From Clostridia bacterium (GTDB lineage Bacteria > Bacillota > Clostridia > Oscillospirales > Acutalibacteraceae), in contig JAFVVQ010000021.1 in NCBI GenBank assembly GCA_017502085.1, positions 1-64,000 of the forward strand: DNA of 64,000 nt, read 5' to 3'. Of the stretch, positions 11,493-19,513 are shown one piece after another. Positions within the stretch are counted from its first letter, which is position 1. Each line of letters opens with the position of its first letter. Position numbers and translations under genes: made by a program. Under the pieces are notes generated by a model, which made no database searches, was not told the DNA's origin, and saw nothing but the letters and a program-made list of their open reading frames with translations.

Positions 11493-12833
11493 ATGGCACT
11501 CATTACAAAAGCCGTCAAAGGCACACAGGATATTCTGCCCTCAGAGGTCTATAAAAACCAGTTCATCGAGCAGGTTGTTATCGACATTGCGGGCAAATTC
11601 GGATTCAGAGAACTTCGTATTCCCGTTTTCGAACATACAGAGCTTTTTCAGAGAGGGGTCGGCGAAACAACTGACGTTGTTCAAAAGGAAATGTATACCT
11701 TCGATGATAAGGGCGGCAGATCAATAACACTTCGCCCTGAAGGTACTGCAGGCGTTGCAAGAGCATTTCTTGAGCACGGTCTTTTCAACGAGGCTCTGCC
11801 CCAGAAACTCTGCTACGTAATCAATTGCTACCGCTACGAAAAGCCTCAGGCAGGCAGATGGAGAGAATTCCAGCAGTTCGGTGTTGAAATGCTCGGCACT
11901 TCGTCACCCGCAGCGGATGCAGAGGTTATTTCACTTGCAAACGAAATTTTTGCTTTCCTCGGCATCGAGAATCTTCAGCTTGAACTTAATTCCATCGGTT
12001 GCCCCGAATGCAGAAAGAATTACCATAATGCACTCAGAGAATATTTTGAGTCGAAGAAAGAGAATCTTTGCCCCACCTGTCTCGAGAGACTCGGCAAGAA
12101 TCCTATGAGAATCCTCGACTGCAAGAGTCCTGTTTGCAAGGAAATCTGTGAGGGAGCACCTGCGATCATCGATTATATCTGCGAGGATTGTTCGGCTCAT
12201 TTCGAGAGCGTGAAGAAATACCTCGACGTTATGAACATCAACTATGTTGTCAATCCGAGAATCGTAAGAGGTCTTGATTACTATACACGCACCGTGTTCG
12301 AATTCGTTTCGAATCAGATTGGCGCTCAGGGTACCGTCTGCGGCGGCGGACGTTATGACGGTCTCGTTGAAGAACTCGGCGGACCGCACACTCCTTCGCT
12401 TGGTTTTGCGATGGGTACGGGCAGACTGCTGATGCTTCTTGAAGCTCAGGGTATCGAACTTCCCAAACCCGCAGCGTGTGAGGTTTATATTGCTCCGATG
12501 GGCGAAAATGCCGCTCTTGAAGCAATGAGACTGGTTTCAGAACTCCGTTCAAACGGTATCAGCGCTCAGACTGACGTTGCAGGCAGATCGCTCAAGGCTC
12601 AGATGAAATATGCCGATAAAATCGGCGCAAGATATACGATGGTGCTCGGCGATAATGAGATTGAACAGGGCAAGGCAAACCTCAAAAACATGGATAACGG
12701 TGAGGTTACCGAGGTTGAACTCAATGACATTGCGGAGACTTTTATGGAATTCCTTATCAGACAGCAGACAGCCGCTCTTCAGGAGAGCCTCGGCGAAGGC
12801 TCGGGCGATTTCGACTGGTCGTCTCTTCTTTAA
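11493..12833 (+). CDS. hisS: Histidyl-tRNA synthetase
   Basis: Class II synthetase of 446 residues that charges tRNA-His. Motif 1 (GFRELRIPVFEHTELFQRGVGETTDVVQKEMY, shown here by its ends), motif 2 (TLRPEGTAGVARA and CYRYEKPQAGRWREFQQFG), the HisA motif GLDYYTRTVFEF and motif 3 (GFAMGTGRLLMLLE) are all present, followed by the C-terminal anticodon-binding domain. About 20 extra residues follow the usual C-terminus (LQESLGEGSGDFDWSSLL). The ATG has AGGAAAGAAG upstream. It sits 27 bp before aspS, an arrangement common in Firmicutes. No T-box leader is visible. Confidence 0.97.
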   Translation: MALITKAVKGTQDILPSEVYKNQFIEQVVIDIAGKFGFRELRIPVFEHTELFQRGVGETTDVVQKEMYTFDDKGGRSITLRPEGTAGVARAFLEHGLFNEALPQKLCYVINCYRYEKPQAGRWREFQQFGVEMLGTSSPAADAEVISLANEIFAFLGIENLQLELNSIGCPECRKNYHNALREYFESKKENLCPTCLERLGKNPMRILDCKSPVCKEICEGAPAIIDYICEDCSAHFESVKKYLDVMNINYVVNPRIVRGLDYYTRTVFEFVSNQIGAQGTVCGGGRYDGLVEELGGPHTPSLGFAMGTGRLLMLLEAQGIELPKPAACEVYIAPMGENAALEAMRLVSELRSNGISAQTDVAGRSLKAQMKYADKIGARYTMVLGDNEIEQGKANLKNMDNGEVTEVELNDIAETFMEFLIRQQTAALQESLGEGSGDFDWSSLL

Positions 12834-12860
12834 TCAGAAAATGAAGGAGTAAAAATATAA

Positions 12861-14648
12861 ATGGACTTTATGACAGGACTTAAAAGAACCGATTACTGCG
12901 GCAACCTCCGAATCTCCGACGTCGGCAGAGAGGTTGTTGTTGCGGGCTGGGTTCAGCGTCAGAGAGATCTCGGCGCACTTATTTTCATTGATCTCAGAGA
13001 CAGAGAAGGCATTGTTCAGCTTGCTTTCGGTGAAGCAACCGAAAAGGAAGTTTTCGAAAAGGCTTCATCTGCAAGAAGCGAATACGTACTTATGGCAAAG
13101 GGTATTGTCAGAGAGCGTTCATCAAAGAATAACGAAATCCCCACGGGCGAAATCGAAATCGAAGTAACGGAGCTTCGCATACTCAACAAGAGTGAGACAC
13201 CTCCCTTCGAAATTATCGAAAACTGTCAGACAGCGGAGCTTACAAGACTCAAGTACCGCTATCTCGACCTTCGCCGCCCCGACCTTCAGAAGAATATTCT
13301 TCTCCGTCACAAGATTACCAAAATCACAAGAGACTATTTTGACGAAAACGGCTTTATCGAGATTGAAACACCCATCCTCATCAAGTCAACACCCGAGGGT
13401 GCAAGAGACTATCTCGTTCCCAGCCGTATCCATAAGGGCAAGTTCTATGCTCTTCCCCAGTCACCCCAGCTTTATAAGCAGCTTTCGATGGTTGCGGGCT
13501 TTGACAGATATATGCAGATTGCCCGTTGCTTCCGTGACGAGGACCTCAGAGCAGACCGTCAGCCCGAATTCACACAGATTGACCTTGAAATGTCATTTGT
13601 TGATATGGAAGACGTTCTTGCAATCGGCGAAGGCTATATGGAAAGAGTTTTCAGAGAAGCAATCGGCGCTGAAATCAAGCTTCCTCTGCCCAGACTCACC
13701 TACAAAGAGGCTATGGAGCGCTACGGCTCCGATAAGCCCGACACCCGTTACGGCATGGAAATTTATGACCTGACCGATACCGTCAGAAACTGCGGTTTCG
13801 GTGTATTCACGGGTGCGATTGAAGCGGGCGGCAGCGTAAGAGGTATCACTGCAAAGAATGCCGTCAACATTTACACAAGAAAAGAAATCGATAAGCTCAC
13901 CGAAACGGCAAGAGGTATCGGTGCAAAGGGTCTTGCATGGGTCAGAATGAATGAAGACGGTACTTACAGCTCATCGTTCGCAAAGTTCCTTACCGAGGAA
14001 GAAATGGCGGCTGTGCTTGAAAAAGCAGGTGCAGAAGCAGGCGACGTTGTAATCATCGTCGGCGATACAAAGAATTCACTTGTTCTTTCGGTTCTCGGTT
14101 CACTTCGTCAGATCGTTGCAAAGAAACTCGATATCATTCCCGAGGGCGTATATAATCTGCTCTGGATTACCGAATTCCCGTTCTTCGACTGGGATGAGGA
14201 CAGTCAGCAGTTCGTTGCAATGCACCATCCCTTTACCTCGCCGATGGATGAATGTCTCGATTATCTCGAAACGGACAAGGCATCTGTCAGAGCAAAGGCA
14301 TATGACCTTGTTCTCAACGGCGTTGAGCTTTGTTCAGGTTCAATCAGAATCACGAATCCCGACCTTCAGGGCAGAATTTTCTCGCTCCTTGGTCTGAGCG
14401 AAGAAGAGGCACATACAAAGTTCGGCTATCTTCTTGATGCGTTCAAATACGGTGCACCTCCTCACGGCGGTATGGGTATCGGTCTTGACAGACTCGTTAT
14501 GCAGATGCTCGGATGTGAATCGCTTCGTGACGTTATCGCTTATCCGAAGGTACAGAATGCAAGCGAGCCGATGACAGACTGTCCCGCAGTTGTTGATGAA
14601 ATTCAGCTTCGTGATCTCGGAATAACAGAAATGTCAACAGAAGAGTAA
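12861..14648 (+). CDS. aspS: Aspartyl-tRNA synthetase, bacterial type
   Basis: Class II synthetase of 595 residues with the bacterial layout: an N-terminal OB-fold anticodon-binding domain (about 1-110), a catalytic core with motif 2 (FRDEDLRADRQPEFTQID), a GAD insertion domain (about 290-420), and motif 3 (GMGIGLDRLVMQMLG). The length is typical. AAGGAG lies upstream of the ATG. It appears to form one transcript with hisS. The sequence alone does not show whether it is discriminating or also charges tRNA-Asn. Confidence 0.96.
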   Translation: MDFMTGLKRTDYCGNLRISDVGREVVVAGWVQRQRDLGALIFIDLRDREGIVQLAFGEATEKEVFEKASSARSEYVLMAKGIVRERSSKNNEIPTGEIEIEVTELRILNKSETPPFEIIENCQTAELTRLKYRYLDLRRPDLQKNILLRHKITKITRDYFDENGFIEIETPILIKSTPEGARDYLVPSRIHKGKFYALPQSPQLYKQLSMVAGFDRYMQIARCFRDEDLRADRQPEFTQIDLEMSFVDMEDVLAIGEGYMERVFREAIGAEIKLPLPRLTYKEAMERYGSDKPDTRYGMEIYDLTDTVRNCGFGVFTGAIEAGGSVRGITAKNAVNIYTRKEIDKLTETARGIGAKGLAWVRMNEDGTYSSSFAKFLTEEEMAAVLEKAGAEAGDVVIIVGDTKNSLVLSVLGSLRQIVAKKLDIIPEGVYNLLWITEFPFFDWDEDSQQFVAMHHPFTSPMDECLDYLETDKASVRAKAYDLVLNGVELCSGSIRITNPDLQGRIFSLLGLSEEEAHTKFGYLLDAFKYGAPPHGGMGIGLDRLVMQMLGCESLRDVIAYPKVQNASEPMTDCPAVVDEIQLRDLGITEMSTEE

Positions 14649-14671
14649 GTGAATAGTGAAAAGTCAAGGAG
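14648..14671. repeat. Relic of the 64-bp repeat family
   Basis: AGTGAATAGTGAAAAGTC directly after the aspS stop codon matches the head of the 64-bp repeat, but the GC hairpin is missing. A small AATGC-GAAA-GCATT hairpin with a T-run follows at 14726-14742 in the aspS-serC gap. Confidence 0.6.
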
Positions 14672-14762
14672 AGTTTTTTCTTGCCTGTCTCTATTTTCAC
14701 CGTTACTCTGATTGTCACATAGAATAATGCGAAAGCATTTTTATAGAAAGGATGTTTTTTAA

Positions 14763-15842
14763 ATGGCAAGAGTTTACAACTTTTCGGCAGGTCCCTCAAT
14801 GCTTCCCGAAAGCGTACTTAACCGAGCAGCTGCGGAGATGCTCGATTATAAGGGCAGCGGACAGTCGGTTCTTGAAATGAGCCACCGCTCGAAGGTTTAT
14901 GAAGAAATCATCTTCGGCGCACGTGACCTTTTCAAAGAGGTAATGAACATTCCCGATAACTACAAGGTTATTTTCTGCCAGGGCGGTGCTTCAACTCAGT
15001 TTGCGGCTATCCCCCTCAACTTCCTTAACGGAAGCGGCAAGGCTGACTACGTTCTTTCGGGTCAGTTCTCGACCAAGGCTTACAAAGAAGCCACAAAGTA
15101 CGGCGATATCAAGGTTGTTGCGTCCTCAAAGGAGCAGAATTTCAGCTGCATTCCCGAGCTTGACAAATCAACCTTCACTCCCGATGCAGACTATTTCTAC
15201 ATCTGCCAGAACAACACAATCTACGGCACACGTTTTGCTCAGCTTCCCGACACGGGCAACGTTCCTCTCGTTGCAGACGTTTCATCCTGCTTCCTTTCAG
15301 AGCCTATGGATGTTTCAAAATACGGTGTTATCTACGGCGGTGCACAGAAAAACGTTGCTCCCGCAGGTCTGACCGTTGTTATCGTCAGAGAAGACCTTCT
15401 CGGCAATGCAAGAGATTACACTCCCACAATGCTCGATTATAAGGTTCTTGCAGATAACGATTCAATGTATAACACACCGCCCTGCTATTCCATTTATATG
15501 TGCAAACTCGTTCTTGAGTGGATCAAGAATCTCGGCGGTCTTGAAGCAATGAAGCTTCACAACGAAAAGAAATGCTCAATCCTCTATGATTTCATCGATT
15601 CAAGCAATATGTTCCATAATCCCGTCAAGAAGAGCGACCGTTCAATGATGAACGTAACCTTCGTTACCGAGAGCGACGAACTCAACGCAAAGTTTGTCAA
15701 GGAAGCAACGGAAGCGGGCTTCGTCAACCTCAAGGGTCACCGTTCAGTCGGCGGTATGAGAGCAAGTATCTACAATGCTATGCCCATCGAGGGTGTTGAA
15801 AAGCTTGTTGAATTTATGAAGGAATTCGAGAAGAAAAACTGA
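14763..15842 (+). CDS. serC: Phosphoserine aminotransferase
   Basis: PLP enzyme of 359 residues that converts 3-phosphohydroxypyruvate plus glutamate to phosphoserine in serine synthesis. Signatures are the N-terminal YNFSAGPSMLPE, QGGASTQF for phosphate and cofactor binding, DVSSCFLSEP, and the PLP lysine K196 in YGGAQKNVAPAG. The C-terminal GHRSVGGMRASIYNAMP motif binds the substrate phosphate. The length is typical. GAAAGGATG lies upstream of the ATG. It is followed 25 bp later by the dehydrogenase of the preceding step, so the pair form a serine operon. No phosphoserine phosphatase is adjacent. Confidence 0.96.
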   Translation: MARVYNFSAGPSMLPESVLNRAAAEMLDYKGSGQSVLEMSHRSKVYEEIIFGARDLFKEVMNIPDNYKVIFCQGGASTQFAAIPLNFLNGSGKADYVLSGQFSTKAYKEATKYGDIKVVASSKEQNFSCIPELDKSTFTPDADYFYICQNNTIYGTRFAQLPDTGNVPLVADVSSCFLSEPMDVSKYGVIYGGAQKNVAPAGLTVVIVREDLLGNARDYTPTMLDYKVLADNDSMYNTPPCYSIYMCKLVLEWIKNLGGLEAMKLHNEKKCSILYDFIDSSNMFHNPVKKSDRSMMNVTFVTESDELNAKFVKEATEAGFVNLKGHRSVGGMRASIYNAMPIEGVEKLVEFMKEFEKKN

Positions 15843-15867
15843 TTTAATCTGAAGGGTCTGATTATCA

Positions 15868-16995
15868 ATGTATAATATTCTTACTTTAAATAAGATTTCA
15901 AAAATCGGTCTCGATAAGCTCGATGCGGCAAAATATGTCTGCGCTGACAGCGTTGAGACTCCCGATGCGGTGCTTGTACGCTCCGCTTCAATGCACGAGT
16001 TTGAACTCGATGCAAACACTGTTGCAATCGCAAGAGCGGGTGCGGGTGTCAACAATATTCCGATTCCTGCCTGCAGCGAAAAGGGTGTAGTAGTTTTCAA
16101 CACTCCCGGCGCAAATGCAAACGCAGTCAAGGAACTTGTTCTCTGCGCACTCTTCCTTTCCTCAAGAAAAGTCGGTGCGGCTATTGACTGGGCAAAGACA
16201 CTCAAGGGCGAGGGCGAAGCAGTCGGTAAGCTTGTCGAAAAAGGCAAGGGAGCTTTTGCCGGTCCCGAAATCCTCGGCAAAACTCTCGGTGTTATCGGTC
16301 TCGGCGCAATCGGTGCAATGGTTGCTGACGGCGCAAAGGCTCTCGGTATGAGCGTTATCGGTTATGACCCCTTCGTTTCGGAAAAAGACGGTGTTGAGGT
16401 CGCATCCGATATCAGCGAAATTTATGCAAAGAGCGATTATATCACCCTCCATCTGCCGCTCAACGACGGCACAAGAGGAATGATAAACGCAGATACACTT
16501 GCAGCAATGAAAGACGGCGTCAGAATTCTCAACTTCGCAAGAGGTGAGCTTGTTGACTCCAAGTCAATCATCGATGCTCTCGCAAACGGCAAGGCTGCGG
16601 CTTATGTTACGGACTTCCCCAATGATGAGCAGCTCTGCGTTGAGGGTATCACAGCTATTCCTCACCTCGGTGCATCAACACCCGAGAGCGAAGAAAACTG
16701 CGCTGCTATGGCGGCTCAGGAGCTTGCAGATTACCTTGAAAAGGGCGTAATCAAGAATTCCGTCAACCTTCCCAATGCGGCTCTTCCCGAGGCATTTGAA
16801 TGCCGCACCTGCTTCATCCACAAGGAAGACGAAGCATTCGGCACAAAGGTTTCCGCAGAAGCAATCGCACAGGGTGCGGCAATCAGGAATCTCTTCAGCG
16901 CAAGCAAGAAGGGTATGGGCTACACGGTTATCGATACCGACAAGCCTCTCGATACCGCAAACATTGACGGTGCAATCAGAATCCGCACAATCTGA
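15868..16995 (+). CDS. serA: D-3-phosphoglycerate dehydrogenase
   Basis: NAD-dependent dehydrogenase of 375 residues for the first step of serine synthesis. It belongs to the D-isomer 2-hydroxyacid dehydrogenase family: a catalytic N-terminal segment with RAGAGVNNIP, a Rossmann fold with GLGAIGAMVADGAKALG, the conserved Arg in ILNFARGELVD, and the catalytic His in AIPHLGASTPESEENCA. The last 75 or so residues resemble a diverged ACT-type regulatory domain, shorter than in the 500-residue SerA enzymes, so serine feedback is possible but not proven. Its placement after serC supports SerA over other hydroxyacid dehydrogenases. Confidence 0.9.
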   Translation: MYNILTLNKISKIGLDKLDAAKYVCADSVETPDAVLVRSASMHEFELDANTVAIARAGAGVNNIPIPACSEKGVVVFNTPGANANAVKELVLCALFLSSRKVGAAIDWAKTLKGEGEAVGKLVEKGKGAFAGPEILGKTLGVIGLGAIGAMVADGAKALGMSVIGYDPFVSEKDGVEVASDISEIYAKSDYITLHLPLNDGTRGMINADTLAAMKDGVRILNFARGELVDSKSIIDALANGKAAAYVTDFPNDEQLCVEGITAIPHLGASTPESEENCAAMAAQELADYLEKGVIKNSVNLPNAALPEAFECRTCFIHKEDEAFGTKVSAEAIAQGAAIRNLFSASKKGMGYTVIDTDKPLDTANIDGAIRIRTI

Positions 16996-17006
16996 ATATA
17001 AGAATG

Positions 17007-17034
17007 ACCGGTGAGTTTTCTCACCGGTTTTTTT
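17007..17034 (+). terminator. Terminator of serC-serA
   Basis: ACCGGTGAG-TTTT-CTCACCGGT is a perfect 9-bp stem followed by T6. The identical stem with a different loop recurs at 25402 after aroF, so two copies flank the aromatic operon. Confidence 0.93.
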
Positions 17035-17131
17035 CTCGACAAGGAACAAATAATTCTTTCGTTATATTCTTTTTTCAGAGACGGAAACAGGGCGATGAAT
17101 CGGGTATTCGGAAATTTTTGAAAAATTTTTC

Positions 17132-17160
17132 TTGACATTTCATTTTTACAGGCATATAAT
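17132..17160 (+). promoter_or_regulatory. Consensus promoter of the aromatic operon
   Basis: TTGACA (17132-17137), 17-bp spacer, TATAAT (17155-17160): a perfect sigma-A consensus. The predicted start near 17167 gives a leader of about 230 nt before pheA, holding a leader peptide and a terminator. Confidence 0.9.
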
Positions 17161-17191
17161 TTAGAAAAATCCTGAGATGAAGGTAATATTT

Positions 17192-17299
17192 ATGAACGCA
17201 ATACTCTCAAACACAAGTAAATATTTCTTTAGCTTCAGCGTAGCCTTTTATTTTGGCTATGCTTATTTTGCTATGGAAAAGACACTTGTGAGAGCATAA
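17192..17299 (+). CDS. Phe/Tyr-rich leader peptide (35 residues) of the aromatic operon
   Basis: This short frame (ATG 17192, TAA 17297-17299) has its own SD, GAAGG at 17179-17183, 8 bp before the ATG. Residues 11-26 read YFFSFSVAFYFGYAYF: six Phe and four Tyr in sixteen codons (17222-17269), and there is no Trp. The operon downstream makes exactly Phe and Tyr, so this is the expected sensor of an attenuator: low charged tRNA-Phe or tRNA-Tyr would stall the ribosome in this run. The stop codon lies inside the 5' arm of the antiterminator, the usual geometry. The product itself probably has no other role, although the hydrophobic run could be mistaken for a small membrane peptide. Confidence 0.85.
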   Translation: MNAILSNTSKYFFSFSVAFYFGYAYFAMEKTLVRA

Positions 17300-17379
17300 A
17301 AAGTTTTTGATATTACTTGATATATTTAACAGTACTTTTAAAGCCTCACTTGTAACTCAGCAAGTGAGGTTTTTGTTTT
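17237..17379 (+). promoter_or_regulatory. Transcription attenuator: pause hairpin, antiterminator and terminator
   Basis: Three structures are visible. The first hairpin, 17237-17245 with 17255-17263, has 9 bp including one G-U and lies within the Phe/Tyr codons. The antiterminator pairs GTGAG 17288-17292 with CTCAC 17345-17349, GC 17294-17295 with 17343-17344, and AAAAGT 17299-17304 with ACTTTT 17334-17339. The terminator pairs CCTCACTTG 17344-17352 with CAAGTGAGG 17361-17369, followed by T5GT4. Antiterminator and terminator share 17344-17349 and so exclude each other. A ribosome at the leader stop codon would cover the antiterminator 5' arm and favour termination; a ribosome stalled earlier would leave it free. 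No T-box or TRAP-type repeats are seen. Confidence 0.83.
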
Positions 17380-17397
17380 GAAAGGGTGGTTTCGGAT

Positions 17398-18486
17398 ATG
17401 TCGGATAAGCTGAAGGAAGCAAGAGAAATTATCAACAGAGTTGATTCTCAGATGGCGGAGCTTTTTATTGAAAGAATGCATGCCGCAGAGAAGGTGTTCG
17501 AATACAAAAAGGAATTCGGTCTCCCGATTCTCGATCCCCGAAGAGAAGAAGAGGTCATCGAAAAAAACGCCGCTCTGATAGAAGACGGTATTCTCAAGGC
17601 TTACTATATTGATTTTATCAGAGATCTTATGAGTGTTTCACGTGCTTATCAGTATCGGTTGCAGAACGGACTTAAGGTTGCATACAGCGGTGTTGAAGGT
17701 GCTTTCGCACATATCGCAGCAGGAAGAATCTTTCCCGAAAGCAACAGAATTTCATTCAGAGATTTCAAATCGGCATATGATTCCGTTGTCAACGGCGAAT
17801 GTGACGTTGTAGTGCTTCCCATAGAAAACAGTTATGCGGGAGAGGTCGGACAGACGATTGATCTTATTTTTTCAGGCAATCTCTTCATCAACGGAATTTA
17901 TGAGCTTGATATTCATCAGAATCTTCTCGGCATTGAGGGGTCAACAGTTGATGATATCAAAAAGGTTGTAAGCCATCCTCAGGCGCTCGGTCAATGCCAT
18001 GATTATATCAAATTCCGCGGTTTTGATGCCGAAGAGGCGAATAATACTGCGGTTGCCGCCAAAACGGTTGCGGAAATGAAAGATAAATCTGTCGGTGCGA
18101 TTGCGAGTGCCGAAACTGCGGAGATATTCGGACTTAAAATTCTTGAGGCGAATATCAATAAAAGCGGAGAAAACACGACCCGTTTTGCCGTTCTTTCAAA
18201 GGTCAGAGCGGAGTCATCTTCGCTTACAAGCTCAGTTCTGATGTTTACGGTTAAAAATGAGGCGGGTTCACTTGCAAATGCGATAAGCATTATCGGTAAA
18301 TACGGATACAATATGACCGCACTCAGAAGCAGACCTCTGAAAAAACATTCGTGGCAGTATTATTTCTATATAGAAATTGACGGTGCGACGGATAATGAAG
18401 ACGGTCAGAAAATGATTGCGGAATTGAACGGAGTTTGTGACAGACTTAAAATTGCGGGAACTTTTGCTCCGCACAGTGAGATATAG
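17398..18486 (+). CDS. pheA: Bifunctional chorismate mutase / prephenate dehydratase
   Basis: P-protein of 362 residues that turns chorismate to prephenate and then to phenylpyruvate, the phenylalanine branch. Residues 1-90 are an AroQ-type chorismate mutase (REIINRVDSQMAELFIERMH, DPRREEEVI). Residues of about 95-275 are the dehydratase (VAYSGVEGAFAHIAA, PIENSYAGEVGQTIDL, VVSHPQALGQCHDYI, NTTRFAVL-like ENTTRFAVLSK). Residues of about 280-355 are an ACT domain (FTVKNEAGSLANAISII; ALRSRPLKKHSWQYYFY), implying Phe feedback. ATG 17398 is chosen over an in-frame GTG at 17386 because the SD AAAGGGTGG (17381-17389) overlaps the GTG. It is the first gene after the attenuator. Confidence 0.95.
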   Translation: MSDKLKEAREIINRVDSQMAELFIERMHAAEKVFEYKKEFGLPILDPRREEEVIEKNAALIEDGILKAYYIDFIRDLMSVSRAYQYRLQNGLKVAYSGVEGAFAHIAAGRIFPESNRISFRDFKSAYDSVVNGECDVVVLPIENSYAGEVGQTIDLIFSGNLFINGIYELDIHQNLLGIEGSTVDDIKKVVSHPQALGQCHDYIKFRGFDAEEANNTAVAAKTVAEMKDKSVGAIASAETAEIFGLKILEANINKSGENTTRFAVLSKVRAESSSLTSSVLMFTVKNEAGSLANAISIIGKYGYNMTALRSRPLKKHSWQYYFYIEIDGATDNEDGQKMIAELNGVCDRLKIAGTFAPHSEI

Positions 18487-18497
18487 AGGTTATAGAC

Positions 18498-19508
18498 ATG
18501 AATATACATCTTGATTTAAAAGAAAACAGCTACGATATTATTGTTGAGAGGGGAATTCTCTGCAAAGCCGGGGAGCATCTCAATCTGAACAGACGTGTTC
18601 TTGTTGTGACTGATTCGGGAGTGCCTGAGGCTTATGCAAAGACAGTTGCAGAGCAATGCAAAATTCCCGTTGTTGTCACCGTTGAATCGGGAGAAAACTC
18701 GAAAAGCATTGAAGTTTTTTCTATGCTTCTTCAGAAAATGCTTGAAAACGGCTTTTCGAGAAACGACTGCGTGGTTGCCGTCGGCGGCGGAGTTGTCGGA
18801 GATCTTTCGGGCTTTGTTGCATCGGCATATATGAGAGGCGTTGATTTCTATAATATTCCGACAACACTTCTTTCGCAGATAGATTCATCCATCGGCGGAA
18901 AAACCGCCGTCAATTTCGGCGGCATAAAGAACATTGTCGGAGCATTTTATCAGCCGAAGAAGGTTCTAATCGATCCCGATCTGCTTAAAACACTTCCTGA
19001 CAGACAGATTTCAAACGGTCTTGCCGAAGCAATAAAAATGGCACTTACGTCTGATAAGAAGCTCTTCGAAATATTTGAGAACGGAGATATTCAGAAGAAT
19101 ATTGATGAAATTATCATCCGTTCACTGAACATCAAGAAATCGGTTGTGGAGCAGGATGAAAAAGAATCGGGAATCAGAAAAATTCTGAATTTCGGTCACA
19201 CAATCGGGCACGGAATAGAAATCAGTAACACACAGGGGCTTTATCACGGCGAATGTGTTGCGCTCGGACTTATCCCTATGTGCAGTGAAGAAATAAGACC
19301 GGGAGTAATAAATGTATTAAATAAATGCAACCTTTATAATCAGATAGATTTCGATTGGAAAAAAATCGGCGATGCGGCGTTTCACGACAAAAAAGCCGAC
19401 GGAGATTCGGTCAGCGTGACGCTCGTCAACGAAGTCGGAAAATTCGAAATCAGAACTCTGAAATGCAGTCAGGTTATAGATATGGCTGAAAGCTGTCTGA
19501 AAGGATGA
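18498..19508 (+). CDS. aroB: 3-dehydroquinate synthase
   Basis: NAD- and metal-dependent enzyme of 336 residues for the second shikimate step, DAHP to 3-dehydroquinate. Signatures are the NAD-binding GGGVVGDLSGFVAS, PTTLLSQIDSSIGGKTAVNF (active-site and substrate contacts), and the metal ligands in LNFGHTIGHGIE and YHGECVALG. The length is slightly below the 350-360 typical of the family but all motifs are present. It starts 11 bp after pheA and its stop is followed at once by aroC. Confidence 0.96.
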   Translation: MNIHLDLKENSYDIIVERGILCKAGEHLNLNRRVLVVTDSGVPEAYAKTVAEQCKIPVVVTVESGENSKSIEVFSMLLQKMLENGFSRNDCVVAVGGGVVGDLSGFVASAYMRGVDFYNIPTTLLSQIDSSIGGKTAVNFGGIKNIVGAFYQPKKVLIDPDLLKTLPDRQISNGLAEAIKMALTSDKKLFEIFENGDIQKNIDEIIIRSLNIKKSVVEQDEKESGIRKILNFGHTIGHGIEISNTQGLYHGECVALGLIPMCSEEIRPGVINVLNKCNLYNQIDFDWKKIGDAAFHDKKADGDSVSVTLVNEVGKFEIRTLKCSQVIDMAESCLKG

Positions 19509-19513
19509 TACAG

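Noticed and set aside
17381-17397. AAAGGGTGGTTTCGG resembles the T-box core AGGGTGGTACCGCG.
   Set aside because: It lies after the terminator and serves as the pheA SD. No Stem I, specifier loop or antiterminator with this bulge is visible, whereas a full leader-peptide attenuator is.
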